41,153 bases of DNA, taken from the NCBI RefSeq assembly GCF_002835735.1, contig NZ_PISD01000074.1, positions 1 to 41,153 of the forward strand, read 5' to 3'. Shown piece by piece: positions 16,038 through 23,948 of this stretch. The DNA comes from Cytobacillus horneckiae. Lineage in GTDB: Bacteria > Bacillota > Bacilli > Bacillales > Cytobacillaceae. Position numbers and translations under genes: made by a program. Below the pieces are notes generated by a model. The model was not told the DNA's origin. It made no database searches and saw only the letters and a list, made by a program, of their open reading frames with translations. Positions within the stretch are counted from its first letter, which is position 1, and each line of letters starts with the position of its first letter.

Positions 16038-16814
16038 ATGGCGACACCAAAGCTTGAGATACAGGATGTTGGCAAAATCTTTAAAACGAAGAGCGGTGAG
16101 ACAACCGCTTTGGAAAGAACCTCCTTTACAATTGAAGATGGCGAGTTCGTCACAATCCTAGGACCATCCGGTTGCGGAAAATCAACGGTATTGCGCATTG
16201 TAGCAGGACTTGAAGAAGCAACTTCAGGAAAAGTGCTTCTGGATGGACAGCCGGTTGAAGGACCAGGTCCTGACCGCGGAATGGTATTCCAGTCATATAC
16301 ACTTTATCCATGGCTAACAGTAAAGGAAAATATTACGTTTGGGTTAAAATTAAAAGGAGCATCACAGAAGGAACGGAACGATTTGGCTCGCCACTATTTG
16401 CAGCTGATTGGTCTTGAAGGGTTTGAAAATCATTATCCGGTCCAGCTTTCAGGAGGAATGAAGCAGCGTGTGGCGATTGCGCGCGCGCTTGCAAATGATC
16501 CGAAAGTGCTGCTGATGGACGAGCCGTTCGGGGCATTAGATGCGCAGACGCGGAATATTATGCAGGAAGTGCTCTTAAAAGCATGGGAAGAGTCAAAGAA
16601 AACGATTCTCTTTATTACACATGATGTGGACGAATCTATTTTTCTAGCAGATTCAGTATACGTAATGACAGCGAGACCCGGCCGTTTAAAGAAAAAGGTG
16701 CCAATCGATTTGGCCCGTCCGCGAGATTTCAGTGTAAAAGGAACACCGGAATTTGCTACGTATAAAGAAGAGTTACTGGGATTAATCCGAGAAGAAAGTT
16801 TAAAATCGATTTAA
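16038..16814 (+). CDS. ABC transporter ATP-binding protein, NitT/TauT (SsuB-like)
   Basis: 258-residue ATPase. Walker A GPSGCGKS (residues 42-49), Q-loop MVFQSYTLYPWLTV, signature QLSGGMKQR, Walker B VLLMDEPFGALDAQTR and switch FITHDVDE are intact, and the tail RPGRLKKKVPIDLARPRD is usual in SsuB/TauB proteins. ATG 16038 is chosen because AAAGGATGG (16021-16029) stands 8 bases upstream; the in-frame ATG 16026 lies within that site. It is one base downstream of the permease stop codon. Confidence 0.88.
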   Translation: MATPKLEIQDVGKIFKTKSGETTALERTSFTIEDGEFVTILGPSGCGKSTVLRIVAGLEEATSGKVLLDGQPVEGPGPDRGMVFQSYTLYPWLTVKENITFGLKLKGASQKERNDLARHYLQLIGLEGFENHYPVQLSGGMKQRVAIARALANDPKVLLMDEPFGALDAQTRNIMQEVLLKAWEESKKTILFITHDVDESIFLADSVYVMTARPGRLKKKVPIDLARPRDFSVKGTPEFATYKEELLGLIREESLKSI

Positions 16815-16838
16815 ATGAGAGAAAGGTGCATGGTCTAA

Positions 16839-18035
16839 TTGAACATAGAATCCTTTTTTCCGAAAGACATAAGAAAAGCATTGAGCAAAGAACCACCCGG
16901 CTCATGGATGACCGCAGTGCCAAATGGATGCATTCGGCTGAACTCCGGTTATCCTGCGAAAGAGCTGGTTCCTTCAAAAGAGATAAAAGAAGCAGTAAGC
17001 AGACTGCTGTATGAGGAGCAGGACCTGCCGCTTCATTATTTAGGCAGCCCAAGAATGGATAACTTAAAGGGGCAAATTCAAGAAAGACTGGCAAGCCGCG
17101 GAATGAATATCTCCGAAGAAGAATTGCTCATTACAGCAGGCGCCTGCCAGGCAATCGATTTGATTGCTCGAATTTTGCTCGACGAAACAGCTGTAGTATT
17201 CGTTGAAGCACCAACATATATGGAAGCGCTAGAAGTATTTCAAAATTATACTAACCAAATTATAACTATTCCAATAGATAAAGATGGAATGCAAACAGCG
17301 GAGTTAGAAAAGATGTTAATGGAAAGAAAGAACGAAGGATTGCCAAATCCCCGTCTCCTATACACCATTCCGACTTTCCAAAACCCAACTGGTACAACGC
17401 TATCTCAGCAACGAAGAGAGCATATCATGCAGCTTGCGAAAGAATATGATTTTTTAATTCTTGAAGACGATGCATACGGCGAATTAGCATTCAGAGAGAG
17501 CCCACAGACATTAAAGTCGTTAGATACAGAAAGTCGAGTCCTTCACGTAGGCTCGCTATCTAAAGTTGTCGCTCCCGGCATGCGCATCGGTTGGGTTGCC
17601 GCAGCTTGCCAATTCATAACTTCACTTTACTGGTTCAAAAAGGATTTAGATCATCCATTCAGCCAGTCAATCATGTCTGCTTATTTGGAGCTTGTCAACT
17701 TTGACCAGCGCACAGCAGTCCTGGCAGAAAAGTACGAGAAAAAAGCGACTGCTTTATTAAATGCACTGACAAAGCACTTTCCGGATTCGGCAAGCTGGTA
17801 TCATGCAGCTGGAGGCTACTTTGTGTGGGTGAAGGTTCCTGGTGTGAATACATCGGAAATGCTTAATCAAGCTTTAAAAGCTGGAGTAGCTTATGTGCCT
17901 GGCCAGTATTTTTTCTTAAATCAAGAGGATGGCACGGAATATTTGCGATTGTCGTTTAGTTATGCAGATGTTGGTGAAATTGAGCGCGGTGTGGAAATTT
18001 TAGGAGAAGTAATACAATCTTATTTACGAAAATAA
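16839..18035 (+). CDS. PLP-dependent aminotransferase class I/II
   Basis: 398-residue fold-type I aminotransferase, cytoplasmic. It lacks the DNA-binding domain of MocR regulators and resembles LysN/2-aminoadipate and aromatic aminotransferases. Visible features are ITAGACQAIDLIARILLD (cofactor phosphate region), IPTFQNPTGTTLS, LEDDAYGELAF (Asp contacting the pyridine nitrogen), the Schiff-base lysine in HVGSLSKVVAPGMRIGW, and a C-terminal YLRLSFSY arginine that binds substrate carboxylate. TTG 16839 with GAAAGGTG 11 bases upstream is the likely start. As last gene of the operon it could aminate the 2-oxo acid made by the HcxA-like dehydrogenase; the pairing mirrors E. coli ybdH-ybdL. Confidence 0.85.
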   Translation: MNIESFFPKDIRKALSKEPPGSWMTAVPNGCIRLNSGYPAKELVPSKEIKEAVSRLLYEEQDLPLHYLGSPRMDNLKGQIQERLASRGMNISEEELLITAGACQAIDLIARILLDETAVVFVEAPTYMEALEVFQNYTNQIITIPIDKDGMQTAELEKMLMERKNEGLPNPRLLYTIPTFQNPTGTTLSQQRREHIMQLAKEYDFLILEDDAYGELAFRESPQTLKSLDTESRVLHVGSLSKVVAPGMRIGWVAAACQFITSLYWFKKDLDHPFSQSIMSAYLELVNFDQRTAVLAEKYEKKATALLNALTKHFPDSASWYHAAGGYFVWVKVPGVNTSEMLNQALKAGVAYVPGQYFFLNQEDGTEYLRLSFSYADVGEIERGVEILGEVIQSYLRK

Positions 18036-18036
18036 T

Positions 18037-18086
18037 AAAAGGGATTCCGTAAAATCAGCAGAGCTGAAATTTACGGAATCCCTTTT
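18037..18086 (+). terminator. Terminator of the dehydrogenase-importer-aminotransferase operon
   Basis: AAAAGGGATTCCGTAAA and TTTACGGAATCCCTTTT form a 17-bp near-perfect stem around a 16-base loop; it begins at the last gene's stop codon. Confidence 0.9.
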
Positions 18087-18421
18087 CGCTTATATAACAG
18101 CTGTTTTGACTTTCCTGCAGTATAACTATATCGGAACTAGAACTAAAGTAGTTAATAGCTTGTTAAAATAATTGATCCCCCTTTTATACCTCACCTCGTC
18201 TATACCATACCTCCAATTAATAAACTGAACTTAAACCTTGGAAACAATAGGTCTACACTGAAATAAAAGGTGCTTTTCTACATGAAGCACGGAAAAAAAT
18301 TTACAGAGATAAGAGGGATATATCTCCGTCAAGCCCCTGAAAAAAGCTGCTTTCACAGAGATAAAAGCGTTTTATGTAAGAAAGCACTAATAAAAATTAC
18401 TCTACATATAGAGAAATTCCC

Positions 18422-18507
18422 TTATTACCCACTTTATAGAAAATTAACCGAAGATTTACATGAAAATACCAAACGTTTATATTCCCTTCATATTCCAAAA
18501 GTATGAT
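18422..18507 (+). promoter_or_regulatory. Pho-box-like repeats and promoter of the ugp-type operon
   Basis: Hexamers TTATTA, TTTATA, TTAACC and TTTACA start at 18422, 18433, 18444 and 18455, exactly 11 bases apart. This is the spacing and consensus, TT(A/C/T)A(C/T)A with 5-base gaps, described for PhoP binding in Bacillus. Weaker units continue to about 18482. TATGAT at 18502-18507 is a plausible -10, with a poor -35 near 18479, as expected for an activator-dependent promoter. Confidence 0.6.
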
Positions 18508-18546
18508 GAATATATAACAAGTGGATAGACTTGCTATTGATGAGAG

Positions 18547-18608
18547 GGGGCCATGTACACGACGAGTAAATGGAGTGATTTACATTCATCGGTATATGGC
18601 CCTATTTT
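18547..18608 (+). ncRNA. Structured leader hairpin before the ugp-type operon
   Basis: GGGCCATGTAC pairs with GTATATGGCCC, with an inner GTAAAT/ATTTAC stem, and TATTTTG follows. It lies in the predicted untranslated leader, about 70 bases before the first start codon. It could be an attenuator or a protein-binding element; no known riboswitch was recognised. Confidence 0.4.
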
Positions 18609-18678
18609 GTAAGGCTAATGGCGAACCGTTATTGAAGCGAAGGGAATTTTGAAATAGGAAGTGAAAGGGGTGCAGCAA

Positions 18679-19761
18679 TTGAAGGCTTTGCAGCTGAATC
18701 AAATTAGAAAGTCCTATCAGCAGGGAGCGGAAGTCCTCAAGGGGATTGATGTTGCGATTCAACCTGGAGAGTTCTTTGTTCTTGTTGGTCCGTCTGGCTG
18801 TGGTAAAAGCACGTTGCTTCGGCTTTTGGCAGGGCTTGAGGATGTATCTTCGGGTGAGATTTATATTGGAAATGAATTTGCGAATCGTTTAAAGCCGAGT
18901 GAGAGAGAGCTTTCGATGGTTTTCCAAAACTATGCATTGTTCCCGCATATGACTGTGGAACAGAATATTATGTTTGGTTTGCATGTGAAAAAAATCGCCA
19001 AGGAAGAACAGAGGAAAAGATGTGAGGAAGCGGCAGAAATGCTTGGCCTTATCCCGTATTTGAAAAGAAAGCCTAAGGAGCTTTCGGGCGGACAAAGACA
19101 AAGGGTAGCGCTTGCGCGCGCAATCGTGAGCCATGATCCTATTTGTTTGATGGATGAACCATTATCGAATTTAGATGCGAAGCTGAGAGCGAAGATGCGA
19201 TCGGAAATTCGCCAGCTCCAGCGCAAGCTTGGAATCACGATGATTTATGTTACCCATGATCAAACTGAGGCGATGACGATGGCTGACAGGATGATGATAT
19301 TAAATCAGGGAGTCATACAACAGATAGGCAAGCCGCTAGATATTTATAATCATCCACAAAATGCATTTGTTGCCTCATTCATTGGCGCTCCACCAATGAA
19401 TATGATACCAGCGAATGTTGCCGATAGCGTACTACATATAACTGAAAACTGGAGCATGGATGTTGATATCGATTGGCAGGGTGATGTGATAGCGGGTGTT
19501 AGACCGGAGCATATTCAGCAGGCGAAGAGCGGAACCCCTTCCTTTACAGCAGAGGTTGTTAATGTTGAAATGCTTGGCACAGAAACGCTGATTAGCTTTG
19601 AGATTCAAAGCGGACTGCAGTGGACAGCCAAATGGCAAGGGCAGCACCAATTGAATCCCGGTGACATTGTTTCTCTGTTCATCGACCAAAATCAAATGGT
19701 GTTTTTTGATGAAAAGGAAAAGGTGAACATCGAATATCAAAGTTTGGGGGCAGTCCAATGA
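18679..19761 (+). CDS. ugpC: ABC transporter ATP-binding protein, UgpC/MalK type
   Basis: 360-residue ATPase of the carbohydrate importer class. Walker A GPSGCGKS (residues 37-44), Q-loop MVFQNYALFPHMTV, signature ELSGGQRQR, Walker B ICLMDEPLSNLDAKLR and switch YVTHDQTEAMT are intact. After residue 240 comes the TOBE-type domain with FIGAPPMNMIPA and AGVRPEHI. TTG 18679 is taken as start because AAAGGGGTG (18664-18672) is 6 bases upstream, whereas GTG 18661 would sit before that site. It overlaps the next permease by 4 bases (ATGA). The downstream phosphodiesterase supports a glycerophosphodiester or glycerol-3-phosphate substrate. Confidence 0.85.
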   Translation: MKALQLNQIRKSYQQGAEVLKGIDVAIQPGEFFVLVGPSGCGKSTLLRLLAGLEDVSSGEIYIGNEFANRLKPSERELSMVFQNYALFPHMTVEQNIMFGLHVKKIAKEEQRKRCEEAAEMLGLIPYLKRKPKELSGGQRQRVALARAIVSHDPICLMDEPLSNLDAKLRAKMRSEIRQLQRKLGITMIYVTHDQTEAMTMADRMMILNQGVIQQIGKPLDIYNHPQNAFVASFIGAPPMNMIPANVADSVLHITENWSMDVDIDWQGDVIAGVRPEHIQQAKSGTPSFTAEVVNVEMLGTETLISFEIQSGLQWTAKWQGQHQLNPGDIVSLFIDQNQMVFFDEKEKVNIEYQSLGAVQ

Positions 19762-20693
19762 ACATCCCCAACGTGGAAAAACAATCGATGAAACTACAGA
19801 CGAAAGGACATAAAAGGCACAGAAGACGCTTCAGCTTTTTAGAAGGCTGGCTATATTTGCTGCCATCACTTTTTTTATTCACCGCCTTTTTATTTTATCC
19901 GATGGTCAGAACTGTTTATTTAAGTCTGTTCTACACGGATACACAAGGCAAGCCAATGGCATTTGCAGGAATGGAAAACTTCACGGCATTGCTCAGTTCT
20001 TCCTCTTTTTTATTGAGTGTCAAATCGACTTTTTTATTTGTTCTCTATACTGTGCCAGTTGGGGTGCTATTGGCCCTTGGTCTAGCCTTATTAGCAAATC
20101 AGAAGCTGGCAGGGATCGGCTTTTTTCGCACCATTTTTTCATCAACGATGGGAATGAGTGTGGCCGCTTCTTCAGTTATTTGGATGTTTATCTATAATCC
20201 GTCAATCGGGTTTGCTAATCGCCTGTTGACTTGGTTTGGTTTGCCTGAGATGCAATTTCTTTTAGATCCGAGCACAGCCTTAATTGCGGTAGCAGTGGCG
20301 ACCATTTGGATGAATACAGGTTTTACATTCCTTATCCTTTTGGGCGGCTTGCAAAACATTGATTCACAGCTATATGAAAGTGCAAAAATTGCTGGTGTCA
20401 GCACGATTTATTCGTTAAGAAAAATAACGCTGCCGATGCTGTCGCCAACATTATTTTTTGTCATCACGGTTTCGATGATTAATTCATTTCAAACTTTTGG
20501 ACAGATTGATATTTTAACAAAGGGCGGGCCGATTGATTCGACCAATGTCATTGTTTATTCGATTTATAAAGATGCATTTATTAACTATAATATCGGGTCG
20601 GCGAGTGCACAGGCTGTCATTCTTTTCTTATGTGTCTTCCTTGTAACTATCATTCAATTTAAGCTCGGCGAGAGGAAGGTACATTATCAATGA
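19758..20693 (+). CDS. ugpA: ABC transporter permease, UgpA/MalF type
   Basis: 311-residue permease of the sugar-importer class with an N-terminal basic stretch (KGHKRHRRRF), then six membrane helices beginning WLYLLPSLFLFTAFLFYPMV. The EAA coupling loop is YESAKIAGVSTIYSLRKITLPMLSPT. Translation is coupled by ATGA overlaps at both ends, so the three membrane-complex genes form one unit. Assignment to UgpA rather than another sugar permease comes from the operon context, not from substrate-specific residues. Confidence 0.83.
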   Translation: MNIPNVEKQSMKLQTKGHKRHRRRFSFLEGWLYLLPSLFLFTAFLFYPMVRTVYLSLFYTDTQGKPMAFAGMENFTALLSSSSFLLSVKSTFLFVLYTVPVGVLLALGLALLANQKLAGIGFFRTIFSSTMGMSVAASSVIWMFIYNPSIGFANRLLTWFGLPEMQFLLDPSTALIAVAVATIWMNTGFTFLILLGGLQNIDSQLYESAKIAGVSTIYSLRKITLPMLSPTLFFVITVSMINSFQTFGQIDILTKGGPIDSTNVIVYSIYKDAFINYNIGSASAQAVILFLCVFLVTIIQFKLGERKVHYQ

Positions 20694-21502
20694 GCATAGG
20701 AAGAAAAATCATTCTTTATACGCTGCTGACTATCGCTGGAATAATCATGTTTTTCCCGGTTGTTTACGCTTTCATGATCAGCTTTATGCAAGGCGGGGAA
20801 GTACTCCAAGGGAAACTCTGGCCGGATAGCTTCTCTTTCGAAAATTATATAAATGCATTTGAAAAAGTGCCGCTTCTCAAATATTTGCTGAATAGCATCA
20901 TCGTATCAACGGTGATTACTGCAGGGCAATTAATCCTGTGTAGCCTGGCTGCTTTTGCCTTTGTTTTTACACAATTTAAAGGAAAGAACCTGCTATTCAT
21001 GCTGTTTATTTCAACCATGATGATTCCGTGGGAAGCGACAATGGTGCCAAATTTCCAAACAATTCAATCGCTAGGCTGGCTGAACAGCTTTTATGGATTG
21101 ACGATTCCGTTTTTTGCAATGGCTTTTGGAACCTTTCTACTGAGACAGCAGTTCAAAACGATACCAATCGAGTTATATGAAGCTTCGCAAGTGTCTGGCA
21201 TCAGTCGTTTTAAGTTTTTCTTAACCGTCGTTTTGCCTTTGTCAAAAACAAGCCTAATCACGCTTGGAATTTATTGTTTTTTAACAGCTTGGAATATGTA
21301 TTTATGGCCGTTGCTTGTGACCAATGATGAAAAAGTAAGAACCGTTCAAATTGGATTGAAGCAAATGCAAACGCAAGAGATAGCATCGGAATGGGGGGTG
21401 GTGATGGCAGGGGTCATGCTAGTAATCCTGCCGACTTTATTATTAATTTTCCTCGGACAAAAACGTTTGCAGGAAGGTCTGACCAAGGGCGCAATCAAAT
21501 AA
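20690..21502 (+). CDS. ugpE: ABC transporter permease, UgpE/MalG type
   Basis: 270-residue partner permease. Six helices, beginning with IILYTLLTIAGIIMFFPVVYAFMIS, and the EAA loop YEASQVSGISRFKFFLTVVLPLSKTSL are visible, and the helix after it contains FLTAWNMYLWPLLV, typical of MalG/UgpE proteins. It overlaps ugpA by 4 bases and precedes the binding protein by 16 bases. Confidence 0.83.
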   Translation: MSIGRKIILYTLLTIAGIIMFFPVVYAFMISFMQGGEVLQGKLWPDSFSFENYINAFEKVPLLKYLLNSIIVSTVITAGQLILCSLAAFAFVFTQFKGKNLLFMLFISTMMIPWEATMVPNFQTIQSLGWLNSFYGLTIPFFAMAFGTFLLRQQFKTIPIELYEASQVSGISRFKFFLTVVLPLSKTSLITLGIYCFLTAWNMYLWPLLVTNDEKVRTVQIGLKQMQTQEIASEWGVVMAGVMLVILPTLLLIFLGQKRLQEGLTKGAIK

Positions 21503-21518
21503 AAAAGGGGAGAGTTGA

Positions 21519-22856
21519 ATGAAGAAGAAAAGCTTGTTTGCCATTTTTTTAATGATGGTTATGCTGTTTGCTGTAGCATGCTCAAATAATGAAACGACTG
21601 GATCTGAGTCAGAAGGTAATCAAAGTGAAGGTCCTGTTGAAGTTGTTTTCTGGCATTCAATGAGCGGTGAGCTGGAAGGTGTAGTGAAAGAGGTTGTTGA
21701 CGGCTTTAATGCTTCTCAAGATGAAATTAAAGTCACGCCAATTTTCCAAGGTACTTATGAGGAAGCCATTACAAAGTTTAATACAGTGGCAGGAACAAAG
21801 GATGCCCCAACAATTATGCAAACATTTGAAGTGGGTACGAAATATATGATTGATTCTGGGAAAATTCAGCCTGTGCAAAAATTCATAGATGAAGAAGGCT
21901 ATGATATGTCACAGTGGGAAAAGAATATTACAAACTATTACTCTGTTGAAGATACGCAATATTCGATGCCGTTTAACTCGTCCACACCTGTTTTAATTTA
22001 CAATAAGGATGCTTTTAAAGAAGCGGGGCTGGACCCAGAGAAGGCACCTGAAACGTATAGCGAGCTGAAGGATGCAGCGAAAAAACTGACTACAGGGGAC
22101 CAAGTTGGATTTTCAATTTTGAATTATGGCTGGTTTTTTGAGGAGTTAGTAGCTGTGCAGGGCGGGCTTTTTGTGGACCAGGATAATGGGCGTACCGGTG
22201 ACGCAGCAAAGGCTGTATTCAATGGCGAAGAGGGTCAAAATGTCTTTAATCTGATCAGCGAAATGTATAATGACGGCACATTTTATAATACCGGGCAAAA
22301 CTGGGATGATATTCGCGCTGCCTTCCAATCTGGAAAAATTGCGATGTATCTTGATTCATCAGCGGGGATAAGAGCAACGGTCGATAATGCACCATTTGAG
22401 GTAGGCACAGGCTATTTGCCGATTCCTGATGGTGTGGAAAGACAAGGTGTGATTATTGGCGGTGCTTCTTTATGGATGGCTAGTGATATTGATGAAGAAA
22501 AGCAAAAGGCGGCATGGGAATTTATGAAATATGTAACGACACCTGAAGTACAGGGAGATTGGCATTTAAAGTCAGGCTATTTCTCTATTAATCCGGCAGC
22601 CTATGATTTGCCTGTCGTCCAAGAAGAATGGGAGAAATATCCGCAGTTGAAAGTGACGGTTGATCAGTTGAAGAATACGATTCCTTCCGAAGCTACACAA
22701 GGCGCACTGATCTCCGTTTTCCCAGAAGCAAGGCAAAAGGTAGTGAGTGCGATGGAAAGCTTATATCAAGGAGCGGACCCGAAGGAAGCCCTTGATCGTG
22801 CGGCTGAAGAAATAGATAGGTCACTGGAGGCGGCGAATAAAAAATCTGGGAGTTAA
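21519..22856 (+). CDS. ugpB: ABC transporter substrate-binding lipoprotein, UgpB type
   Basis: 445-residue family 1 extracellular solute-binding protein. Lipoprotein signal peptide with lipobox AVAC (Cys21). Features include VVFWHSMSGELEGVVKEVVDGFN near the mature N-terminus, PTIMQTFEVGTKYMIDSG, YSMPFNSSTPVLIYNKDAFKEAGLDP and IIGGASLWM, which match UgpB-like glycerol-3-phosphate binding proteins. GGGGAGAG lies just upstream of ATG. Placing it fourth, before the phosphodiesterase, differs from the E. coli order ugpBAECQ but keeps the same set of functions. Confidence 0.85.
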   Translation: MKKKSLFAIFLMMVMLFAVACSNNETTGSESEGNQSEGPVEVVFWHSMSGELEGVVKEVVDGFNASQDEIKVTPIFQGTYEEAITKFNTVAGTKDAPTIMQTFEVGTKYMIDSGKIQPVQKFIDEEGYDMSQWEKNITNYYSVEDTQYSMPFNSSTPVLIYNKDAFKEAGLDPEKAPETYSELKDAAKKLTTGDQVGFSILNYGWFFEELVAVQGGLFVDQDNGRTGDAAKAVFNGEEGQNVFNLISEMYNDGTFYNTGQNWDDIRAAFQSGKIAMYLDSSAGIRATVDNAPFEVGTGYLPIPDGVERQGVIIGGASLWMASDIDEEKQKAAWEFMKYVTTPEVQGDWHLKSGYFSINPAAYDLPVVQEEWEKYPQLKVTVDQLKNTIPSEATQGALISVFPEARQKVVSAMESLYQGADPKEALDRAAEEIDRSLEAANKKSGS

Positions 22857-22887
22857 TCTAGAGACAGGTGGAGAGGAGGAACAAGAA

Positions 22888-23610
22888 ATGGTCAGTCATG
22901 CCTCTATTTTTGCCCATCGCGGATTAAGCGGTCATTATCCGGAAAATACGATGGCTGCCTTTCAGGCGGCAATGGATTCCGGTGCAGATGGAATTGAGCT
23001 TGATGTGCAAATGACGAAGGACGGTCAATTGGTGATTATACATGATGAGCGGATTGATCGGACAACGGATGGAAATGGGTATGTAAAGGATTTCACTTAT
23101 GAAGAATTGAACGAGCTTGATGCGGGCGGCTGGTTTGCTTCCTCCTTTACAGGTGAAAGCCTGCCGACACTTGAGAACGTGTTCCAATGGCTTGTAAAAG
23201 AGAGCAATCGATTAACACTCAACATTGAATTGAAAAACGATATTATCCATTATGAAGGAATGGAAGAAAAGGTACTTAATCTCATTGATGACTATCAGCT
23301 GGAAGAGAGAATCATCCTTTCTTCGTTTAATGCCCAAAGCTTGAAAAAGGTAAGAGAACTCCATCCAACCATATCTATCGGATACTTAATAGCAGGAATC
23401 CGCACAGATGCCCTAGCTGTGGCAGAGGATATAGGGGCAGATGCGATACATTGTCAGGAGGACTTTGCGCTTTCTAATTACGGCAAGAAAGCGCTGGAAG
23501 CAGGGTTTCCGCTGCGGGTTTATACTGTGAATCGATATGAGGCAAAGGCTGATTTAGTGGCAGCAGGAGTAGAAGTGATCATGACGGATTATCCAGAACA
23601 ATTTAAGTGA
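22888..23610 (+). CDS. Glycerophosphodiester phosphodiesterase, cytosolic (UgpQ-like)
   Basis: 240-residue GDPD-family TIM barrel that hydrolyses glycerophosphodiesters to glycerol-3-phosphate and an alcohol. Conserved catalytic and metal residues are present: AHRGLSGHYPENT (His10, Arg11, Glu19), IELDVQMTKDG (Glu37, Asp39) and IHDERIDRTTDG (His52). No signal peptide is present, so it acts after import, like E. coli UgpQ and unlike the secreted GlpQ of B. subtilis. GAGGAGG is the strong binding site. Being last in the operon it explains the fate of phosphodiesters taken in by the ABC transporter. Confidence 0.92.
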   Translation: MVSHASIFAHRGLSGHYPENTMAAFQAAMDSGADGIELDVQMTKDGQLVIIHDERIDRTTDGNGYVKDFTYEELNELDAGGWFASSFTGESLPTLENVFQWLVKESNRLTLNIELKNDIIHYEGMEEKVLNLIDDYQLEERIILSSFNAQSLKKVRELHPTISIGYLIAGIRTDALAVAEDIGADAIHCQEDFALSNYGKKALEAGFPLRVYTVNRYEAKADLVAAGVEVIMTDYPEQFK

Positions 23611-23624
23611 ATTCAATTTCGAAA

Positions 23625-23664
23625 AGGGACCAAGTCATAGAAAAGACTGATTTGGCTCTTTTTT
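23625..23664 (+). terminator. Terminator of the ugp-type operon
   Basis: AAAAGGGACCAA pairs with TTGGCTCTTTT across an imperfect inner stem, followed by TTTATAT. Confidence 0.7.
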
Positions 23665-23702
23665 ATATGTTAATTAAATATTTAAAATTATTAGATTTTT
23701 CA

Positions 23703-23731
23703 TTGACGAAAATATTTTTTCTATGTAAAAT
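23703..23731 (+). promoter_or_regulatory. Sigma-A promoter of the TRAP operon
   Basis: TTGACG (23703-23708), 17-base spacer, TAAAAT (23726-23731). The first gene starts about 210 bases further on, giving a long leader that contains the cre-like site. Confidence 0.7.
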
Positions 23732-23796
23732 CAAATAATAACCTCTGAGATATCAACTTTATGTCCCCAAAAATGTTTCCTCGTAAGATACAAAAT

Positions 23797-23809
23797 TGAA
23801 AGCGCTTCA
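23797..23809 (+). promoter_or_regulatory. cre-like CcpA site in the TRAP leader
   Basis: TGAAAGCGCTTCA matches the cre core closely and is shortened by one base in the right arm. It is about 60 bases downstream of the likely start of transcription, where CcpA acts as a road-block. Confidence 0.6.
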
Positions 23810-23948
23810 TGAATAACATGGATCTTCCTGAGATTAATGTATTAGTCAATTAACGTATTAAACTAGTGCTTATTCTTAACTGAAATTCACTATGCTGCTG
23901 TTCCTAGTGGGGTAGTCAATAAACATTCTTAAAAGGGAGGGAGTCTAT

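Larger units (their letters stand above)
18087..18678. other. Long leader region of the ugp-type operon
   Basis: About 590 bases without a convincing gene. It holds the Pho-box-like array (18422-18460), a -35/-10 pair to 18507 and a long hairpin (18547-18608). An open frame at 18270-18506 has no binding site and overlaps the Pho repeats, so it is not called. Confidence 0.6.
23665..23948. other. Regulatory region of the TRAP transporter
   Basis: Holds the promoter at 23703-23731, a cre-like element at 23797-23809 and a direct repeat GTATTA (within 23838-23862). No gene is seen. Confidence 0.6.

Noticed and set aside
18270..18506. 78-codon open frame in the ugp leader
   Set aside because: No binding site, unusual composition, and it overlaps the Pho-box array and promoter.
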